Positions 7,670-14,801 of a stretch of DNA of 44,341 nucleotides are shown here, one piece after another. This stretch comes from Oscillospiraceae bacterium. GTDB lineage: Bacteria > Bacillota > Clostridia > Oscillospirales > Oscillospiraceae. Within the stretch, counting starts at the first letter, position 1. Each line of letters begins with the position of its first letter. A program made the translations under genes and the position numbers. The stretch covers positions 1-44,341 of the forward strand of contig CACXJE010000027.1 in the NCBI GenBank assembly GCA_902767915.1. Direction: 5' to 3'. The notes below the pieces were generated by a model. The model did not search any database. It had not been told where the DNA came from and worked only from the letters and a program-made list of their open reading frames with translations.

Positions 7670-8267
7670 TGTTGATATATACAAAGAGAGTAACTATTGC
7701 TCAATTCTTCTGCAGTGTAAATTGGACAATGATTTAGTAGAAATATGTGATTTTTTCCAATATAGAACAGCAAATGAGCATGACTGCCCCCTTTCTTTCA
7801 AAATAGATAGCATTTTTACTGACGCTCAAAAAGACGAACTGTATAATATGCTTCTTGACGCAGCCGATATCTATAAAGAAGATTTTCTGTTCAATTCATT
7901 GCTTCGAAACAGAATAAAAGATATTAGGATGCTAGAGTTGAGCGATTCAACCTTGAAGTGCGACAGAATAAAGGGTTTTTTTCACCAAAACAATCCTTCT
8001 AAAAATGGAAGATCGCAGCATCAAATCGATTCTGTTTTCAAGCACATACGTAATGCATTTGCGCATGGCAGGATATGTTTTAACAATGAGTACATCATAA
8101 TGGAAGACAAACAGAATGAACTTACTGCGAGGCTAATTATTTCTTTATCCGCATTACGCAAATGGAAGCAAACCATTGAAGAATATGTAAAGGAAAGGAA
8201 TAGTAAGTATGGCACGAGTCAGAGAGATGCAAGGAACACCGGCGCAGATTGTAACTCTGAAATCTGA
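7659..8267 (+). CDS. Hypothetical protein with HEPN-type RxxxxH motif
   Basis: The protein has 202 residues, helical, and is encoded by AT-rich DNA unlike the flanking GC-rich genes. Residues 129-139 read HIRNAFAHGRI, where R131-x4-H136 matches the Rx4-6H signature of HEPN domains. Many HEPN proteins are RNases in toxin-antitoxin and abortive-infection systems. The family call rests on this motif and the helical context only. No nucleotidyltransferase (MNT) partner is adjacent. The start overlaps the previous stop by 11 bases, and its own 3' end overlaps the next gene by 59 bases, so the genes are translationally linked. Confidence 0.6.
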   Translation: MANDVDIYKESNYCSILLQCKLDNDLVEICDFFQYRTANEHDCPLSFKIDSIFTDAQKDELYNMLLDAADIYKEDFLFNSLLRNRIKDIRMLELSDSTLKCDRIKGFFHQNNPSKNGRSQHQIDSVFKHIRNAFAHGRICFNNEYIIMEDKQNELTARLIISLSALRKWKQTIEEYVKERNSKYGTSQRDARNTGADCNSEI

Positions 8268-8409
8268 TGGAAAGCGAAGACATCCTTCCCATTGCATTTT
8301 TGCAGAAGGAAAAGGTGCAAATAGGAAATGTTCCAATGCAATAAGTCCCATGAATAATGAACATTGTAATAGCGCAAAAAGATGTGAGTACTATGAAGAA
8401 AGGGAGTAA
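8209..8409 (+). CDS. Small Cys/His-rich protein
   Basis: The 66-residue product contains four cysteines and two histidines in a compact core (HPSHC, KC, HC, KRCEYYEE), suggesting a small zinc-binding fold. A ribosome site AAAGGA lies at a usable distance before ATG 8209. The first 59 bases overlap the end of the HEPN-motif gene in another frame. I do not recognise a named family. Its place between the HEPN-like gene and a tiny winged-helix-like gene makes it part of the AT-rich cassette. Confidence 0.55.
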   Translation: MARVREMQGTPAQIVTLKSDGKRRHPSHCIFAEGKGANRKCSNAISPMNNEHCNSAKRCEYYEERE

Positions 8410-8412
8410 AAC

Positions 8413-8610
8413 ATGGATGAGCTTTATAGGCTGTTAGTTCATTTTTCAAGCGGTGTTCCAATTACGAGAAACAGGCTTTTACGCATACGCGGAATCACGG
8501 AATCCCTGATCGAACAAGCAGTTAATGAAGGATGTATTGTTGAAACCACGCCTTCGGATATTGGAGAAGTAAGATATCTAATCACAATAAAAGGTCAAAG
8601 AAGATTGTAA
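8413..8610 (+). CDS. Small winged-helix-like protein
   Basis: The 65-residue product looks like a minimal winged helix. Helices at about residues 3-12 and 17-42 (ITRNRLLRIRGITESLIEQA) are followed by a hairpin wing ending RYLITIKGQRRL, the typical YxIT-KG ending of such folds. AAAGGGAG precedes ATG 8413, three bases after the previous stop. It may bind DNA or act as an adaptor; the sequence does not decide. It is the last gene of the AT-rich stretch before the GC-rich TIR gene. Confidence 0.6.
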   Translation: MDELYRLLVHFSSGVPITRNRLLRIRGITESLIEQAVNEGCIVETTPSDIGEVRYLITIKGQRRL

Positions 8611-8628
8611 AAGAAACAGGAGAAAACT

Positions 8629-11289
8629 ATGTCCATCTTCAAATGTAAAATGTGCGGCGGCACGATTGAGTTTGAGCCGGGGGCTTCTGTCGGCGTGTGC
8701 GAATACTGCGGCTCCAAACAGACCCTGCCGCGGCTGGACGACGACCGGCGGGCGAATCTGTACGACCGCGCCAACCATTTCCGCCGCAATAACGAATTCG
8801 ACAAGGCCGCGGGGATCTACGAGCAGATCCTGAACGAGGATACCTCCGACGCCGAGGCCTACTGGTCCCTGGTGCTCTGCCGCTACGGCATCGAGTACGT
8901 GGAGGACCCGGCCACCCATAAGCGCGTGCCCACGGTGAACCGGGCGCAGTTCACCTCGATCTTCGACGACGACAACTACAAGTCCGCCCTCCAATACGCC
9001 GACGGTTTCCAGCGGAGCATCTATCAGGAGGAGGCCGCGGCAATCAACGAAATCCAAAAGGGCATCCTGGCCATCTCCCAGAAGGAGGAGCCCTTCGACG
9101 TCTTCATCTGCTACAAGGAGACCGACAACAGCGGCCGCAGGACGAGAGATTCGGTGCTCGCCAACGACCTGTACCACCAGCTTACGCAGGAGGGCTTCAT
9201 GGTCTTCTTCTCCCGGATCACGCTGGAGGACAAGCTGGGCACGGCCTACGAGCCTTATATCTTTGCCGCCCTGAACTCCGCCAAGGTCATGGTGGTCCTG
9301 GGAACGAAGCCGGAGTATTTCAACGCGGTATGGGTCAAGAACGAGTGGAGCCGCTATCTGGCGCTGGTGAAGCAGAGCGGAGGCAAAAAGGTCCTGATCC
9401 CGGCCTATCGGGACATGGACCCCTACGATCTGCCGGAGGAGTTCTCCCATCTGCAGGCCCAGGATATGTCCAAGCTGGGCTTCATGCAGGACCTGATCCG
9501 GGGCGTCAAGAAGATTGTCCGGGCGGACGAGGCAAAGCCGGCGGTCAGGGAAACGGTGGTCGTGAACGCACCCGCAAACGCCAACACCGCGCCTCTGCTC
9601 AAGCGCGCGTTCATGTTCCTGGAGGATGGCGAGTGGGCAAAAGCAGATGATTTCTGTGAACAGGTGCTAAACCTTGACCCGGAGAATGCGCAGGCTTATC
9701 TGGGCAAGCTGATGGCGGAGCTGCACGTCCGCAGGCAGGAGGATCTGCCGAACTGCGAGCGGCCCTTCGACCGGAGCAGCAGCTGCCAAAAGGCCCTGCG
9801 CTTCGGCGATGAAAAGCTGGCCGGGACCCTGCGAGGCTATATCACCCATATCAAAGAACGCAACGAAAACGATCGGCTGACCGGAATCTATACCCGTGCT
9901 ACGGAAGCCATGAACGCGGCGAACAGCGAAGCAGCGTATCAGTATGCGGCTTCGACGTTCAAATCGATCTCCGGCTTCAAGGACGCCGATGCGCGTGCAG
10001 CGCAGTGCCTTGCGCAAGCGGAGGTCTGCAGCAAAGACGCCGTCTACGCTTTCGCAAGGTCGCAGATGACAGGTAACGTTGTCAGCAAATATGAGGCGGC
10101 GATCAGTAACTTCCGCACGATCTCCGGCTGGAAGGATGCAGACGAGCAGATTGACATTTGCCGGAGAAAGATCGAGGAGATCAAGGCAAAGGAGGAGGCC
10201 GACCGTCTCGAGCGTGAACGTCAGGAGGAACAAAGACGCGTTGCCGCCGAAAAAGCCGCAAAAAAACGCAAAAAGATTGCGGCCATCGTAATACCCATCG
10301 TCGTTGCGTGTATCGCGTTTGTCATTGTGCTGACGAAGGTGATCATTCCAAACAGCAAGTATAATAAAGCGGTGAAGCTGTACGAGGCCGGCAAATACGA
10401 GGAAGCGATCACGGCCTTTGAAGCGCTGGACGGGTATAAGGACAGTGCGGAAAAGCTGAGCGAAAGCAAGTATAACAAAGCGGTGAAGCTGTACGAGGCC
10501 GGAAAGTACGAGGAAGCAATCGCTGCCTTTGAAGCGCTGGACGGCTATAAGGACAGCAAGGAGCAAATCGAGCGCTGTGAAACGGCGATTCTGAATTTGC
10601 GGTATGACGATGCGGTGAAGCTGTACGAGGCCAGGAAGTACGAGGAAGCATTTGCAGCGTTTGAAGCACTAGACGGATATAAGGACAGCGCGGAAAAGCT
10701 GAGCGAAATCCGACACTCCTCAGAATGGATGAAGCTGAGCCCTGTCGGGGAATCTGTTTTCTTCGGAAACTATGAACAGGACAACAACACCTCCAACGGA
10801 AAAGAAGAGATCGAATGGGTTGTGTTGGCAAAAGAAAGCAGCCGAATCCTTGTTATCAGCAAATACGCGCTGGACAGCAAGCCGTACAACACAACCGGGA
10901 CAGACGTCACCTGGGAGACCTGCTCTCTTCGGAAATGGCTGAATAACGAGTTCCTGAACACGGCGTTCACAGCGGAGGAGCGGAAGCGGATCCCGACGGT
11001 GACGGTCTCGGCAGACAAGAACCCGAGCTACAGAACTAATCCTGGCAACTCTACGCAGGATAAGGTTTTCCTGCTGAGCATTCCGGAAGCCAACAAATAC
11101 TTCAAATCGGACGAAGCGAGAAAATATGCGCGGGCCACCTGCTGGTGGTGGCTGCGGTCCCCCGGCTTCAGTTCCGACCGCGCTGCTTTCGTCGAATCCA
11201 ACGGCTCCGTCAGCGTCAGCATCGGCAACGGTGTCGGCCTCGACTACGGCGCCGTTCGCCCCGCTTTGTGGATCAATCAGGAACCTTAA
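8629..11289 (+). CDS. Zinc ribbon-TIR-TPR-transmembrane-DUF6273 receptor-like protein
   Basis: The protein has 886 residues. Domains in order: zinc ribbon (C6, C9, C24, C27); TPR-like helices (44-90); TIR domain (about 155-300, starting PFDVFICYKETD); TPR-like helices (322-520) with two GFKDAD/GWKDAD units; a Glu/Lys/Arg coiled coil; one transmembrane helix (about 549-571) preceded by KKRKK; three near-identical TPR-like repeats (576-692); and a DUF6273/formylglycine-enzyme-like fold (about 706-886) ending WWLRSPG...VRPALWI. In the TIR, W235-V-K-N-E239 aligns with SARM1 WVHKE, so E239 is the expected NADase Glu. The positive-inside rule puts the TIR in the cytosol and the C-terminal fold outside. 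AGGAG precedes the ATG. The role is inferred to be sensing or immunity. Confidence 0.88.
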   Translation: MSIFKCKMCGGTIEFEPGASVGVCEYCGSKQTLPRLDDDRRANLYDRANHFRRNNEFDKAAGIYEQILNEDTSDAEAYWSLVLCRYGIEYVEDPATHKRVPTVNRAQFTSIFDDDNYKSALQYADGFQRSIYQEEAAAINEIQKGILAISQKEEPFDVFICYKETDNSGRRTRDSVLANDLYHQLTQEGFMVFFSRITLEDKLGTAYEPYIFAALNSAKVMVVLGTKPEYFNAVWVKNEWSRYLALVKQSGGKKVLIPAYRDMDPYDLPEEFSHLQAQDMSKLGFMQDLIRGVKKIVRADEAKPAVRETVVVNAPANANTAPLLKRAFMFLEDGEWAKADDFCEQVLNLDPENAQAYLGKLMAELHVRRQEDLPNCERPFDRSSSCQKALRFGDEKLAGTLRGYITHIKERNENDRLTGIYTRATEAMNAANSEAAYQYAASTFKSISGFKDADARAAQCLAQAEVCSKDAVYAFARSQMTGNVVSKYEAAISNFRTISGWKDADEQIDICRRKIEEIKAKEEADRLERERQEEQRRVAAEKAAKKRKKIAAIVIPIVVACIAFVIVLTKVIIPNSKYNKAVKLYEAGKYEEAITAFEALDGYKDSAEKLSESKYNKAVKLYEAGKYEEAIAAFEALDGYKDSKEQIERCETAILNLRYDDAVKLYEARKYEEAFAAFEALDGYKDSAEKLSEIRHSSEWMKLSPVGESVFFGNYEQDNNTSNGKEEIEWVVLAKESSRILVISKYALDSKPYNTTGTDVTWETCSLRKWLNNEFLNTAFTAEERKRIPTVTVSADKNPSYRTNPGNSTQDKVFLLSIPEANKYFKSDEARKYARATCWWWLRSPGFSSDRAAFVESNGSVSVSIGNGVGLDYGAVRPALWINQEP
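10354..10710 (+). repeat. Tandem 111-bp coding repeats in the TIR gene
   Basis: Two nearly identical units start at 10354 and 10465 (each SKYNKAVKLYEAGKYEEA in protein). A third, slightly diverged unit starts near 10600. The DNA identity is high enough to suggest recent duplication and possible copy-number change. They encode TPR-like helical pairs just outside the membrane. Confidence 0.85.
11161..11289 (+). other. Candidate variable region of a diversity-generating retroelement target
   Basis: This 3' end encodes the ligand face of the lectin-like fold after WWLRSP. Invariant positions (AA, V, G, V, G, V, G, VRPAL) alternate with 20 freely varying ones. Seventeen of those 20 codons end in C (for example TTC, TCC, GAC, CGC, ATC, CTC, TAC), as expected from adenine mutagenesis of AAC template codons. 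A GC-rich stretch GGCGCCGTTCGCCCC ends the region, and a small hairpin (TGCGCC/GGCGCA, 11314-11328) follows the stop. The gene generally favours C-ending codons, which weakens the argument. No template repeat or reverse transcriptase is in the window. Confidence 0.45.
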
Positions 11290-11434
11290 TTCTTCAACTC
11301 TGAAATCATCCACTGCGCCGCAGGCGCAAATCCCAGCGGGAGAAGAACGGTGGCACTCCGAATAAATAATCCAAAGATTATAATCGGAGCTCAGTATGAG
11401 ACGATTTCTCCGAAAATCAGCGAACAAAACCCGG

Positions 11435-11467
11435 CGGGCGGCGTCTAAACAGACGCCGCCCGCGTTT
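11435..11467 (+). terminator. Terminator of the SPFH-TIR operon
   Basis: A perfect 12-bp stem CGGGCGGCGTCT (11435-11446) pairs with 11451-11462 around loop AAAC, followed by GTTTTGCATTTT. It lies 146 bases after the TIR gene stop. Bases 11290-11434 hold only a small hairpin and no gene. Confidence 0.88.
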
Positions 11468-11479
11468 TGCATTTTGTTA

Positions 11480-11507
11480 TGGACAATTTCGAAAAAACGG
11501 GTATAAT
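11480..11507 (+). promoter_or_regulatory. Promoter of a truncated gene
   Basis: TGGACA (11480-11485) and TATAAT (11502-11507) are spaced by 16 bases. A ribosome site AAGGAG and an ATG at 11553 follow. The gene it once served is cut off by the transposase remnant. Confidence 0.5.
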
Positions 11508-11552
11508 AGGAGAAAACCGAAAACAGGAGGAAACCGAAAAAGGAGAATTCCG

Positions 11553-11672
11553 ATGAACGATACCGAAGATCGCGTTTCCATCTCGGAAACCGAAAAGAGG
11601 AAGCACTCGCCGGCTTCCGTCCAGTGTCCGAATACGCTCTGTACAGGGGTTCCAGATTCATCTCCTCTATGA
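11553..11672 (+). pseudogene. Start of a gene interrupted by a transposase remnant
   Basis: An ATG with promoter and ribosome site opens a 39-codon frame. The first 17 residues or so (MNDTEDRVSISETEKRK) look like a genuine acidic, then basic, N-terminus. Beyond about 11610 the frame runs antisense through the transposase fragment and soon stops. It is probably the stump of a gene destroyed by insertion or deletion. Its original identity cannot be recognised. Confidence 0.35.
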
Positions 11673-11796
11673 CTTGATCTAAGAGCCGTACACTGTCATC
11701 CGCAGGAATTTCCTTTTCTGCAAAAACTTCGTCAATTTTTACTTGCACATTCCGCGCGCATGTGCCATAATAGTTCTGCGGTAATGTTTTGTTCAC
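11620..11796 (-). pseudogene. IS1182-type transposase, N-terminal fragment
   Basis: From a GTG at 11796 the first 58 codons resemble the N-terminus of IS1182-family transposases (VKIDEVFAEKEIP, VRLLDQVIEEMN, YRAYSDTGRKPA). Sequence after GRKPA is unrelated, so the DDE catalytic part is missing. It marks past insertion-element activity at the right edge of the accessory island. Family assignment is by recalled sequence pattern. Confidence 0.6.
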
Positions 11797-11812
11797 ACCA
11801 ACATTTTACCAC

Positions 11813-11860
11813 AAAAAAGACGCCGAGGATACTGCTTTTGCAGCCCTCGGCGTTCTTTTT
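11813..11860 (-). terminator. Bidirectional terminator after ispE
   Basis: The stem ACGCCGAGG (11820-11828) pairs with 11845-11853, with an inner CTGC-TTTT-GCAG hairpin. T-runs lie on both sides: TTCTTTTTTTT on the plus strand and TCTTTTTTG on the minus strand. It should stop ispE transcription and anything arriving from the island. Confidence 0.85.
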
Positions 11861-11909
11861 TTTGTGACTGTTTTGCTACAGCCCCTTCGCTTTTGCGAAT
11901 AGAGTCGGA

Positions 11910-12860
11910 TCAATTATCAACGGGAGCGACGGTCCAGGCTTGGGGGCAGAGGGGCGCCAGCGCCGCGGCGGCGGCCCGGGCAGCGTCCTCGTCGTCGAAC
12001 AAACCGAAGACCACCGAGCCGGTGCCGGTGAGGCGGGCGCCCAGGGCTCCCTTGGCAAGCAGGACCCGGCGGATCTGCTCTACCACGGGATAATCCGCAG
12101 CGACCGCCGGCTCAAAGGCGTTGGCCAGCTGCCTGCCGATTTCGGCGGCGTTTCCGGCCTCCAGAGCCCGGAGCATGGCGGGGGTGTCCGGCCGCTGGGT
12201 GACGCCCACGGCGTCCAGCTGCCGGAACAGGGCCGGGGTGGACACGGAAAACTCCGGCTTTGCCAGCACAAAACAGAGCCCCTTCGGCAGCGCCGGCAGC
12301 CGGGACAGGAGCTCCCCCCGGCCCCGGGCCAGGGCCATACCGCCGAAGAGGCAGTAGGGCACGTCGCTGCCCACCCGGAGACCGATTTCCCGGAGGGCTT
12401 CCGGAGAGAACAAGCCGTAGTGCCGGTTCAAAGCCCGGAGGACAGCCGCCGCGTCTGCGCTGCCGCCGGCCATCCCCGCCTGGGCGGGGATGGCTTTCCG
12501 GAGGGCAATACGCAGACCGGCGGGGTCAAGCCCCGCGGCGTCGAAGTAGGCCCGGGCGGCCTTCCAGCAGAGGTTGCCCTCGTTCTGCGGCAGATCCATC
12601 CGGTCACAGACCACGGACCAGGCCTCCCCGGTCCCCAGGGTCAGCTCCAGCTCGTCGCTGAGGGCGACGGAGCACATGACCATTTCCAGGTCGTGATACC
12701 CGTCGGGCCGTTTTCCAAGCACGTCCAGGGTCAGATTCAGCTTGCCGTAAGCAGTCTCACGGAGGATAACCGGGACGGGAGCCTCGGGCGGGCGCACAAT
12801 GTGCGCCCCTACGGGTGGGTCTGTTGACTGATGCCTGTTGCCTGTTGCCTGATTGCTCAC
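11910..12860 (-). CDS. ispE: 4-diphosphocytidyl-2-C-methyl-D-erythritol kinase
   Basis: IspE phosphorylates CDP-methylerythritol in the MEP isoprenoid pathway. It is a GHMP-family kinase: AYGKLNLTLDVLGKRPDGYH opens the conserved part, and the ATP loop is PAQAGMAGGSADAAA. The usual protein begins within a few residues of RETAYGKLN. Here the frame extends about 30 residues upstream to a GTG at 12860 that overlaps the TGA of the DUF1015 gene (GTGA). That extension is encoded by a seven-base tandem array and a GTAGGGG hairpin. No ATG, GTG or TTG lies between the repeat and the conserved core; the only nearer candidates are GTG or ATT inside the hairpin itself. Confidence 0.93.
   Translation of the reverse strand: MSNQATGNRHQSTDPPVGAHIVRPPEAPVPVILRETAYGKLNLTLDVLGKRPDGYHDLEMVMCSVALSDELELTLGTGEAWSVVCDRMDLPQNEGNLCWKAARAYFDAAGLDPAGLRIALRKAIPAQAGMAGGSADAAAVLRALNRHYGLFSPEALREIGLRVGSDVPYCLFGGMALARGRGELLSRLPALPKGLCFVLAKPEFSVSTPALFRQLDAVGVTQRPDTPAMLRALEAGNAAEIGRQLANAFEPAVAADYPVVEQIRRVLLAKGALGARLTGTGSVVFGLFDDEDAARAAAAALAPLCPQAWTVAPVDN
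12788..12860 (-). repeat. Repeat-derived 5' end of ispE: hairpin plus heptad array
   Basis: On the minus strand, five period-seven units (GAGCAAT, CAGGCAA, CAGGCAA, CAGGCAT, CAGTCAA) run from about 12858 to 12824. They are followed by a GTAGGGGCGCACATTGTGCG hairpin of the dispersed GTAGGG family (about 12813-12790). The arrangement of heptads beside a GTAGGG hairpin recurs near 3406-3540 and 37829-37979. Confidence 0.75.
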
Positions 12861-14098
12861 TTGATCTTGCGGGCTTCCAGATAGTAGCGCTTTTCCCGGG
12901 CGTGGCCCATGGAGAAGGTCTTTCTGGGCAGGATGCCGTCGGCGATGACGCCGCGGAAAAGCTGGCTCTTTTCCATGGCGGGCAGCAGGAAGCCGATGGC
13001 GTTGTCCTGCTTGGCCAGGTCGATGAGCACGTCGTCGTCATGGATGTAGTCGATCTCGCCGGGATGCTCCTTGAGGTACTTGTCCAGGAAGGTCTGCAGA
13101 GCGCCCACAGCCAGCTGGCTCTTGGCCTTGTCCAGGTAAACCACGCCGGACTTCTCGCCGATGAACCACTTGACGGGGAAGCCGCCCTCGGCGCACCAGG
13201 TTTCCTGCAGCTCCTTGAGCAGGGCCTCGGGATCGGTCTTGAAGATGACCCGGTGGATGGGCTCGAAGACCTGGGCGGGATCATGGATGTTCTCCAGCTC
13301 CACCAGCGCGAAGCGGGCGGGGTGGTTGGACAGATCCACACCGGGGTTCTTGGCCTTCAGCTCCTCGTAGCAGCTCTTGGCGGTGGCCAGGCTGTGGTTG
13401 CCGTCGCCCACGGCGAAGACCATGGGCACGCCGGGCAGACCCTCATACTTCTTGCCCACGTTGGCGGAGTAGTCGGCCAGGCGCTGCTCGAAGGCCTTGA
13501 CCTCCTCGCCTTCCACCAGCCAGCCGGTGATATGACCGCCGCCCTCCATGAGGTCGAAGTCATAGAGCTTCTTCAGGCTGTCCTTCTTGGCGTCGATGGG
13601 CTCGATCAGGACCTTGTCGTGGTCGTCGGCCAGCATCAGGATATGGGGCAGCTCCACGGGAGCGTCCCGGCGGACTCTCTGGCGGGGCGGGATCCGCTCC
13701 ACAACGGTCTTTTCGGTGGCACGGATGGCGGAGGTGGAGCCGGTGGAGTAGTCATAGGCGTCCAGGTCCACCATGCCCACCAGACCCACACGGACAGAGC
13801 CGTTCTCCAGGGTACGCTCCACCAGCACCAGGCTGTGGGGGTAGACCGTGAAGACGCCGTTCTGCAGGTACTCGGCCATGGTCTTGTTAATGAGGGCGGT
13901 GTGGGAGGCCTCAGAGGGGGTGCCCAGCTCCGCCTCAGGAAGGATCAGATTGATGGTGGAAGGGCTGCCCTCCGCATTCTTGCGGACCCGGTCCCAGTAA
14001 GCCTGGTCGGAGGTAAACTGGTCGCAGGCGATGACGGCCCATTTTTCCATTTTGGCGTTCTTCGGCAGAAGAATGTCAGCGGGTAAGAAAGCGTTCAT
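12857..14098 (-). CDS. DUF1015 family protein
   Basis: This 413-residue protein belongs to the DUF1015 family, widespread in anaerobes, with no established biochemical role. It opens with MNAFLPADILLPKN and WAVIACDQFTSDQAYW, and has a conserved VGDGNHSLATAKS segment near residue 235. ATG 14098 is chosen because AAAGGGG lies upstream and the family sequence starts there. The longer frame to 14161 runs through the promoter region. Its TGA overlaps the putative GTG of ispE by four bases, so the two are probably translationally coupled. Confidence 0.88.
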   Translation of the reverse strand: MNAFLPADILLPKNAKMEKWAVIACDQFTSDQAYWDRVRKNAEGSPSTINLILPEAELGTPSEASHTALINKTMAEYLQNGVFTVYPHSLVLVERTLENGSVRVGLVGMVDLDAYDYSTGSTSAIRATEKTVVERIPPRQRVRRDAPVELPHILMLADDHDKVLIEPIDAKKDSLKKLYDFDLMEGGGHITGWLVEGEEVKAFEQRLADYSANVGKKYEGLPGVPMVFAVGDGNHSLATAKSCYEELKAKNPGVDLSNHPARFALVELENIHDPAQVFEPIHRVIFKTDPEALLKELQETWCAEGGFPVKWFIGEKSGVVYLDKAKSQLAVGALQTFLDKYLKEHPGEIDYIHDDDVLIDLAKQDNAIGFLLPAMEKSQLFRGVIADGILPRKTFSMGHAREKRYYLEARKIK

Positions 14099-14183
14099 AA
14101 GTTGAATCCCCTTTCTGGAATAGGTGTATTCAATTATACCAAAATCGGACCCGCTTTGCAAGACACTTTTGTATTATTTTATA

Positions 14184-14387
14184 GGGAACAGGGAACAGGG
14201 AACAGGGAATAGGGAACGGCCCTCTATGTCATTGCGAGGCCGCTTGCGGCCGTGGCAATCTCGGGCACCAGGGAACGGAGAATCATAAATAAGGAATAAG
14301 TAAGAAGCAACAGGGGATAAGTGACCGCATCGCCACGAACCCTGAAGAACTTCTTACTTATTCCTTTTTACCTATTCCTTGTTACCT
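14184..14387. mobile_element. MITE-like element with period-seven ends
   Basis: The left end is five GGGAACA/GGGAATA-type heptads (14184-14218). The right end (about 14352-14387), read on the minus strand, is GGTAACA, AGGAATA, GGTAAAA, AGGAATA, AGTAAGA, also of period seven and in inverted sense. Inside are a widely seen repeat type, GTCATTGCGAGG...GGCAATCTC (about 14228-14262), and a 17-base inverted repeat AAGGAATAAGTAAGAAG whose partner is part of the right end. It fills the gap between the DUF378 and DUF1015 genes and touches the DUF378 stop codon. Confidence 0.5.
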
Positions 14388-14590
14388 CAGTCCGTCAGCG
14401 CCACCCGGCGATCCCGGAAGAGCAGGGAAATGCACCAGATGCCGGCGATGGCCACGACGCCGTAGATGATACGGCTCAGGATGGCGCCCTGACCGCCGCC
14501 GATCCAGGCCACCAGATCGAACTGGAACAGGGAAACCAGGCCCCAGTTCAGCGCGCCGATGATGGTAATGAGTAACGCAGCTGTGTCCAT
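14387..14590 (-). CDS. DUF378 family membrane protein
   Basis: This 67-residue protein belongs to the small DUF378 (YuzA-like) family of integral membrane proteins of unknown role. Two hydrophobic segments lie at about residues 5-30 and 40-60, with the family hallmarks IIGALNWGLVSLFQFDLVAW and LSRIIYGVVAIAG. GAGAAGGAGG precedes ATG 14590. It is read away from gdpP, and its 3' end abuts a repeat element. Confidence 0.85.
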   Translation of the reverse strand: MDTAALLITIIGALNWGLVSLFQFDLVAWIGGGQGAILSRIIYGVVAIAGIWCISLLFRDRRVALTD

Positions 14591-14801
14591 AATACAGCCT
14601 CCTTCTCAGTTTGATTTGCGCTTTCAGTATGCCCGGTTTTTTCGCAAATATGCGCGGAGCGGTTCGGAGGCGCGAAATACAGGGAATCTCAAAAAAACCT
14701 GAAATAATGCAATTTTTTTGTAGCAATCTGGAGTATCATTTGATATAATATACGGTATGATATTATACCATTGTGCCGGACAGGCATCGGAGGGCGGTTC
14801 C

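Noticed and set aside
11290-11910. Reverse transcriptase or template repeat of a DGR next to the TIR gene
   Set aside because: No frame with RT motifs and no AAC-rich near-copy of 11161-11275 is present here or elsewhere in the window.
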